This document shows positions 6,634-9,757 of a stretch of DNA of 9,757 bases, piece by piece. Positions within the stretch are counted from its first letter, which is position 1; every line of letters starts with the position of its first letter. The notes beneath the pieces are model-generated. The model searched no databases, was not told the DNA's origin, and was given only the letters and a program-made list of their open reading frames with translations. The position numbers and the translations under genes are program-made. Source of the stretch: Chrysiogenia bacterium (GTDB taxonomy: Bacteria; JAGRBM01); assembly GCA_020434085.1 (NCBI GenBank), contig JAGRBM010000126.1, forward strand, positions 1 through 9,757. The letters are read 5' to 3'.

Positions 6634-7580
6634 CAACCTGGACACTCCGTTTGGGTCGCCGGCGGCAGCAGGCGCGCCTTGCGCGGCCACGAGGTGAGCG
6701 CGCGCACGCCGATGACGAGCTTGTCCCAGCCGCCAAGCGTCGGCCGGTGATTGGCGCAGTCGTAGCCGGCCGCCTCGATTCCCGAGAGAATTCGCTCGCC
6801 GCCGTGCCAGACCGCGCGCAGCCACAGCGCCAGGCGCCCGCCCACGAACTCGGGCAGCGGCCTTCCGCGCTCAAGCAGCGCGCGCGCCCGCTCGCATTCC
6901 TGCTTGAGCAGTGCGCGGTAGTTGTCGTCGACATTGCCCGCGCGAATCTGCTCTTCGGTGACGCCGAATTTCTCGCGCTCGATCCGCGGGAGATAAATCC
7001 GGTCTTTCTCGATGTCGATGAAGACGTCCTGCCAGAAGTTGATGAGCTGCAGGGCCGTGCAGATCGCGTCCGACATGGCGTCGAGCTGCGGGCTGTGAAA
7101 GCCGTGCAGGCGCAGCACGATGCGCCCCACCGGGTCGGCCGAGCGGGTGCAGTAGTCGAGCATCTCCTCGGGCGTCTCGTAGCGCGACTTGGCCACGTCC
7201 TGGCGGAAGGCGCTCAAAAGGTCGCGAAAGAGCTGCGGCTCGATGCGGTAGCGCTCGATCGCGTCGGCCAGCGCGATGAAGGCCGGGTGGCGCGGATCGC
7301 CGGCGAGCGCGCGGTCCAAATGCGCTTCCCACTCATCGAGAAGCTTGATGCGGTTCTCGGCCGGGGCGAACTCGGCCTCGTCGGCAAAGTCGTCGGCCTG
7401 CCGGGAAAAGGCGTAGACCGCCGCCACCGGGCGCGAGAGATTCTTGCCCAACAGCAGGTTCGAGGCCGTGGGGAAGTTCTCGTAGTGACTCGCCGCGCGC
7501 GCGGCGCACCACTCATAGGCCAGCTCGGTCCCCTGGCGGGGCCAGGCGGCGGCCTTCGATGTTTTCTCAGCATCACTCAC
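6633..7580 (-). CDS. hpnC: Hydroxysqualene synthase HpnC
   Basis: This 315-residue squalene/phytoene synthase-family protein is the first gene of the operon. The block HYENFPTASNLLL (32-44) is typical of HpnC. The first Asp-rich motif is SRQADDFADE (59-68), and the second is NFWQDVFIDIEKDRIYLP (181-198, Asp185 and Asp189). In other members I recall the second motif usually reading KGR; here it is KDR. HpnC converts presqualene diphosphate from HpnD to hydroxysqualene, which HpnE then reduces. The start is GTG at 7580, the first possible start in this frame; a GGGAGGGGAG stretch lies about 11 bases upstream, slightly far for a ribosome site. The upstream region has a promoter-like pair and a perfect 18-bp palindrome, so the whole operon may be under repressor control. 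Confidence 0.93.
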   Translation of the reverse strand: MSDAEKTSKAAAWPRQGTELAYEWCAARAASHYENFPTASNLLLGKNLSRPVAAVYAFSRQADDFADEAEFAPAENRIKLLDEWEAHLDRALAGDPRHPAFIALADAIERYRIEPQLFRDLLSAFRQDVAKSRYETPEEMLDYCTRSADPVGRIVLRLHGFHSPQLDAMSDAICTALQLINFWQDVFIDIEKDRIYLPRIEREKFGVTEEQIRAGNVDDNYRALLKQECERARALLERGRPLPEFVGGRLALWLRAVWHGGERILSGIEAAGYDCANHRPTLGGWDKLVIGVRALTSWPRKARLLPPATQTECPG

Positions 7581-7607
7581 GGCGGGCGAAACGCTCCCCT
7601 CCCGGTA

Positions 7608-7625
7608 CCTGACTGAGCAGTCAGG
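7608..7625 (-). promoter_or_regulatory. Operator-like 18-bp palindrome before hpnC
   Basis: CCTGACTGAGCAGTCAGG has perfect 8-bp arms around a 2-base centre. It lies 28-45 bases before the hpnC start and at the predicted transcription start of the candidate promoter. Size and TGACTGnnCAGTCA symmetry resemble operators of TetR-family repressors. No regulator gene is in the window, so the regulator's identity is unknown. As RNA it could form a short hairpin, but there is no T run. Confidence 0.55.
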
Positions 7626-7631
7626 ACCGCA

Positions 7632-7660
7632 AACCTAGTCCGCCGCCCCCGCCCGGGCAA
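7632..7660 (-). promoter_or_regulatory. Candidate promoter of the hpnCDE operon
   Basis: On the minus strand TTGCCC (7655-7660) and TAGGTT (7632-7637) are separated by exactly 17 bases. The match to the sigma-70 consensus is 4/6 and 3/6, so it is weak by itself. The predicted start falls at about 7625, the edge of the 18-bp palindrome, which supports a promoter-operator arrangement. Confidence 0.4.
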
Positions 7661-7668
7661 GGGCGGGA

Positions 7669-7795
7669 TTTCCCCTCTCCCTTTCAGGTATAGGGTGCCC
7701 GGAGGGCGGGTGAGGGTGAACTGCCTGTCCCGCCTCGACACATTCACCCTCACCCTCGCTTCGCTCTTCCCTCTCCCTGAAAGGGAGAGGGAAAA
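7669..7795. repeat. Palindromic intergenic repeat, copy A
   Basis: A nested imperfect palindrome of 127 bases. The outermost 20 bases at each end (7669-7688 and 7776-7795) are inverted repeats with one mismatch. The left arm continues with AGGGTGCCCGGAGGGCGGGT, and the right arm carries ACCCTCACCCTCGCTTCGCT. The right end is itself a perfect 12-bp hairpin (7767-7778 with 7782-7793, loop GAA). Copy B at 8268-8374 shares the same internal blocks in the same order. No coding frame. It resembles REP-like dispersed repeats and lies between divergent hpnC and queD. Confidence 0.8.
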
Positions 7796-7825
7796 TGGGC
7801 ATTCTCCCTAAGGGGCAGCCCGCGC

Positions 7826-7853
7826 TTGCAATGAGGGGCCCCGCGACTACTAT
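7826..7853 (+). promoter_or_regulatory. Candidate promoter of queD, near-leaderless
   Basis: TTGCAA (7826-7831) and TACTAT (7848-7853) are 16 bases apart, each a 4/6 match to the sigma-70 consensus. Only 9 bases separate the -10 from the ATG at 7863, so the transcript should begin about 2-4 bases before the start codon. No Shine-Dalgarno is visible there. Confidence 0.5.
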
Positions 7854-7862
7854 CGGCGCGCC

Positions 7863-8249
7863 ATGCCGACGTTCGAGGTATCAAAAGAGTATTTCTGGGC
7901 CGGCGCCCACTACCTGCGCGACTACAACGGGCCGTGCGAGCGCATGCACGGCCACAACTGGAAGGTCCGCGTCTACGTGCGCTGCAACAAGCGCGACGAG
8001 CAGGGCCTGGTGGTCGACTTCAAGCACCTCGAGCGCGAGCTCCTGACCATCCGCAACCGCCTGGACCACCAGGTGGTCAACGAGGTCCCCCCCTTCGACG
8101 AGCGCAACCCCTGCGCCGAGAACCTCGCCCTCTACTTCATGGAAGAGCTGGGCAAGATCTTCGACACCGAGCGCACCTGGGTCTCCAAAGTGATGATCTG
8201 GGAGACCGATTATTCGATTGCGACGGTGACGAGCGACAGAGTTCAATAA
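7863..8249 (+). CDS. queD: 6-carboxytetrahydropterin synthase QueD / PTPS-family protein
   Basis: This 128-residue protein has the usual QueD length. Zinc ligands are His16 (AGAHYLRDY), His29 and His31 (HGH). The catalytic Cys25 precedes them, and the Asp68-His69 pair lies in RLDHQVVNE. VVDF (50-53), PCAENLA (83-89) and Glu114 complete the family pattern. QueD converts dihydroneopterin triphosphate to 6-carboxytetrahydropterin, an early step to queuosine and other 7-deazapurines. The motif reads CERMHGH, that is CExxHGH. As I recall, this form marks PTPS-I/III members that can also make 6-hydroxymethyl-dihydropterin for folate, replacing FolB; a dual role is therefore possible. No other queuosine gene is near. 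The gene stands alone, bracketed by two copies of a palindromic repeat, with a promoter that predicts almost no leader. Confidence 0.92.
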   Translation: MPTFEVSKEYFWAGAHYLRDYNGPCERMHGHNWKVRVYVRCNKRDEQGLVVDFKHLERELLTIRNRLDHQVVNEVPPFDERNPCAENLALYFMEELGKIFDTERTWVSKVMIWETDYSIATVTSDRVQ

Positions 8250-8267
8250 TTTCCCAACACCGATCAG

Positions 8268-8374
8268 CCCCTCTCCCTCTGGGAGAGGGTGCCCGAAGGG
8301 CGGGTGAGGGTTCCGTTACGGCAGCACCCGAACCCTCACCCTCGCTTCGCTCGACCTCTCCCAGGGGGAGAGGT
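8268..8374. repeat. Palindromic intergenic repeat, copy B
   Basis: A nested palindrome of 107 bases starting 19 bases after the queD stop. A 9-bp hairpin opens it (8269-8277 with 8281-8289, loop TCT) and another closes it (8354-8362 with 8366-8374, loop AGG). Between them are AGGGTGCCCGAAGGGCGGGT and ACCCTCACCCTCGCTTCGCT, shared with copy A in the same order. The centres of the two copies differ. It may also protect or end the queD transcript, although there is no T run. Confidence 0.8.
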
Positions 8375-8391
8375 GGAACGTCCACGTCCAC

Positions 8392-8426
8392 GCCTGCCCT
8401 GAGCCTGCCCTGAGCCTGCCGAAGGG
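8392..8426 (+). repeat. Short tandem repeat, 11-base unit
   Basis: Two exact copies of GCCTGCCCTGA (8392-8402, 8403-8413) are followed by a partial third, GCCTGCCGAAG (8414-8424). The reverse strand reads as an alternation of GGCAGGC and TCAGG, a motif I recall as a dispersed intergenic sequence in many GC-rich bacteria. It lies between repeat copy B and the LOG-family gene and has no coding potential. Confidence 0.7.
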
Positions 8427-8456
8427 TCCACGAAAACGGGACCGCGCGACGCGCGG

Positions 8457-8485
8457 GTGTCAAGGCGACGCGGCTGCGCTACACT
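8457..8485 (+). promoter_or_regulatory. Candidate promoter of the LOG-family gene, near-leaderless
   Basis: GTGTCA (8457-8462) and TACACT (8480-8485) are 17 bases apart, each a 4/6 match to the sigma-70 consensus. Eight bases separate the -10 from the ATG at 8494, so the transcript would begin at or within 1-3 bases of the start codon. The bases before the ATG are CCCCCGCC, with no Shine-Dalgarno. Confidence 0.5.
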
Positions 8486-8493
8486 CCCCCGCC

Positions 8494-9084
8494 ATGAGTG
8501 AACTCAAACGAATTTGCGTCTATTGCGGCTCTTCCAAGGGAACCGATCCGGTCTTTGAGAAAACGGCTGTGCATCTGGGTGAGCTGCTGGCCGCGCGCGG
8601 CATCGGGCTGGTCTATGGCGGCGGGCACGTGGGGCTGATGGGTGTCATCGCCGACACGGTGCTGCGCAACGGCGGCGAGGTCACGGGGATCATTCCCCAC
8701 GCGCTCGAAAAGAGAGAACTCGCCCACCACAGCCTGACCGAGCTGATCGTCTGCGGCTCCATGCACGAGCGCAAGCAGCACTTCCACCAGCTCTCGGACG
8801 CCTTCATCGCGCTGCCCGGCGGGCTGGGCACTTTCGAGGAACTCCTCGAAACGCTCACCTGGATGCAGCTCGGCATTCACGCCAACGCCGTGGGGGTTCT
8901 CAATGTCGAGGGGTACTTCGACGCGCTGCTGGCCATGCTGGGGCGCGCGGTCTCGGACGGATTCCTGCGCAAGGAAAACCGCGACCTGCTCATCGTCGAG
9001 CGCACACCCGAGATGCTGCTCGACGCGCTTGCGCGTTACAAAGCGCCCGATGTCGAGGGATGGATCAGCCCGGAGAAAGAATAA
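8494..9084 (+). CDS. LOG-family nucleotide 5'-monophosphate phosphoribohydrolase (TIGR00730)
   Basis: This 196-residue Rossmann-like protein has the usual LOG/YvdD length. The N terminus ICVYCGSSKG (7-16) and VYGGGHVGLMG (40-50) form the nucleotide site. SMHERK (89-94, Arg93) and PGGLGTFEE (108-116, Glu115-Glu116) are the family's catalytic signature. Characterised members hydrolyse the N-glycosidic bond of cytokinin riboside monophosphates or AMP, releasing the base and ribose 5-phosphate. In bacteria the physiological substrate is often unclear, so cytokinin production should not be assumed. It is cytosolic. The gene is first in a two-gene unit; the DUF4345 gene follows after 23 bases. No Shine-Dalgarno is visible, in keeping with a near-leaderless transcript. 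Confidence 0.93.
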   Translation: MSELKRICVYCGSSKGTDPVFEKTAVHLGELLAARGIGLVYGGGHVGLMGVIADTVLRNGGEVTGIIPHALEKRELAHHSLTELIVCGSMHERKQHFHQLSDAFIALPGGLGTFEELLETLTWMQLGIHANAVGVLNVEGYFDALLAMLGRAVSDGFLRKENRDLLIVERTPEMLLDALARYKAPDVEGWISPEKE

Positions 9085-9107
9085 CCGGCTGATAAAGGGA
9101 GAATGTC

Positions 9108-9488
9108 ATGGAAGCAGTTATCTGGATCGTGGGAGCCGCATTCGCGGGAATGGGCGTGGTCGCGCTGGCCAGGCCCCAGTTCATCATGGATTACTTCGAC
9201 GTGAAGCTCACCGCCGACGGACGCAATGAAGTGCGCGCGGTCTACGGCGGCATGGGGCTGGCCCTTGGTGCCGCGCTGTTCTGGGCGACGCAGAACCATC
9301 GCTACAGCGCGGGCATCATCATGGCAATGGCCATTGCGCTGGGCGGCATGGCCGCCGGTCGCGCAATCTCTGCAACAATGGAGAAGCCGGGCAAGTGGCC
9401 GACCGTCTTCTTCGTGATCGAGCTGGCCAGTGCGATTGCCCTCTACCTGGCGATTCCCAAGGGCGCGGGCTTCAACCTGAGCTTCTAG
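9108..9488 (+). CDS. DUF4345-like four-helix membrane protein
   Basis: This is a 126-residue integral membrane protein. Hydrophobic segments are at about 4-20, 44-61, 67-84 and 97-116. The loop after helix 1 carries the conserved-looking RNEVRAVYGGMGLALG (39-54), which I associate with the DUF4345 family of small four-helix proteins of unknown function. The family label is from memory. The start is well supported: AAGGGAG at 9095-9101 lies 6 bases before the ATG, in contrast to the preceding gene, which has no ribosome site. The 23-base spacing makes it the second gene of an operon with the LOG-family hydrolase. No functional link between the two is known to me. Confidence 0.85.
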   Translation: MEAVIWIVGAAFAGMGVVALARPQFIMDYFDVKLTADGRNEVRAVYGGMGLALGAALFWATQNHRYSAGIIMAMAIALGGMAAGRAISATMEKPGKWPTVFFVIELASAIALYLAIPKGAGFNLSF

Positions 9489-9535
9489 CCCCCTCGGCCC
9501 GGCCTTATTGCAACTTCGGCGGGCGCCCCTGATCA

Positions 9536-9604
9536 GCCCTTCCCCCGCGCCGGGGGAAGGTGGCGCGCACCGCGCGCCGGATGGGGGCCTTTGAAACGGC
9601 CCCC
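9536..9604. repeat. Triple-hairpin palindromic element
   Basis: Three strong hairpins in a row: CCTTCCCCC/GGGGGAAGG (9538-9546 with 9552-9560), GGCGCGC/GCGCGCC (9562-9568 with 9572-9578, loop ACC) and GGGGGCC/GGCCCCC (9583-9589 with 9598-9604). This architecture is typical of dispersed REP/BIME-type repeats. It starts 47 bases after the DUF4345 stop, so it may also act as a transcript end. No T run follows. The whole stretch 9489-9735 shows no credible gene. Confidence 0.7.
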
Positions 9605-9663
9605 CCCCGGGCCCGGCCACATTCAAGCTACGCCGGCGGCGTGAAGCGTGCGATTGGGCAGCG

Positions 9664-9735
9664 CCCCCTCAGCCCGGCCTTGCCGGGCAGCTCCCCCGGC
9701 GGCGGGGGAGCGTAACGAGGCGGCGCCTTTGGCGC
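9664..9735. repeat. Second palindromic element, different sequence family
   Basis: It contains CCCGGC/GCCGGG (9673-9678 with 9682-9687, loop CTT), GCTCCCCC/GGGGGAGC (9690-9697 with 9704-9711) and GCGCC/GGCGC (9723-9727 with 9731-9735, loop TTT). The opening CCCCCTCAG followed by a hairpin and then a CTCCCCC hairpin is a layout I recall from dispersed intergenic repeats of GC-rich proteobacteria. It is unlike the repeats at 7669 and 8268. Confidence 0.65.
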
Positions 9736-9757
9736 TCAGTATTTCTTCGAAAATTCC
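9736..9757 (-). CDS. Possible C-terminal end of a convergent gene
   Basis: The minus strand reads E-F-S-K-K-Y-stop (TGA at 9738-9736). This is a plausible protein end, and the base composition changes from very GC-rich hairpins to ordinary coding-like sequence at this point. A GCGCC/GGCGC hairpin follows the stop directly. Six codons are too few to identify a gene; the call rests on context only. Confidence 0.3.

Noticed and set aside
5587-7616. Long plus-strand open frames opposite hpnD and hpnC
   Set aside because: They lie opposite genes with clear catalytic motifs and show only shadow-frame composition.
7648-7667. CCCGCCC/GGGCGGG hairpin as a terminator
   Set aside because: There is no T run on either side, and it overlaps the candidate -35 of the hpnC promoter. 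It is more likely chance in GC-rich sequence.
7669-8374. Insertion sequence or transposon carrying queD
   Set aside because: No transposase gene, and the two flanking elements are each self-palindromic with no visible target-site duplications. Only a repeat pair can be supported.
8392-8426. Tandem repeat considered as a CRISPR fragment
   Set aside because: Units are 11 bases with no spacers and no cas genes are nearby.

Overview
The window is GC-rich, densely coded bacterial chromosome. The gene content (acyl-CoA dehydrogenase, thiolase, the three-gene HpnCDE squalene pathway, a QueD-type protein, a LOG-family hydrolase, a secreted DUF4124 protein) fits a high-GC Gram-negative, probably a proteobacterium or a deltaproteobacterial-type lineage. 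I cannot place it more precisely from sequence alone. There is no sign of phage, insertion sequence, CRISPR array or RNA gene.

Left part (1-2900). The 3' end of an acyl-CoA dehydrogenase gene (+) converges on a minus-strand gene for a 180-residue uncharacterised protein, and the two share a strong bidirectional terminator. Further right, all on the minus strand, are a complete acetyl-CoA acetyltransferase-type thiolase with its own terminator and a secreted coiled-coil DUF4124 protein. The thiolase and dehydrogenase suggest a fatty-acid or acyl-CoA degradation neighbourhood.

Middle (2900-7670, minus strand). A compact operon runs hpnC, hpnD, hpnE, then a 485-residue membrane-anchored protein of unknown function. 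hpnC and hpnD overlap as TGATG, hpnD and hpnE are 1 base apart, and the unknown gene starts 25 bases after hpnE. HpnD, HpnC and HpnE are known to turn two farnesyl diphosphates into squalene via presqualene diphosphate and hydroxysqualene, usually for hopanoids. A perfect 18-bp palindrome lies where the operon's transcript should start and looks like a TetR-type operator.

Right part (7670-9757, plus strand). A QueD/PTPS-family gene with a CExxHGH active-site motif is bracketed by two copies of a palindromic intergenic repeat. Next come a LOG-family nucleotide hydrolase gene and a four-helix DUF4345 membrane protein gene in one operon. Both queD and the LOG gene have a promoter-like -10 element only 8-9 bases before the ATG and no Shine-Dalgarno, which suggests near-leaderless transcripts. 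The last 270 bases hold two clusters of hairpins and possibly the last few codons of a convergent gene.

The points most worth following up are the unknown protein in the squalene operon, the operator-like palindrome ahead of hpnC, the paired leaderless-type promoters, and the CExxHGH motif in the QueD homologue.
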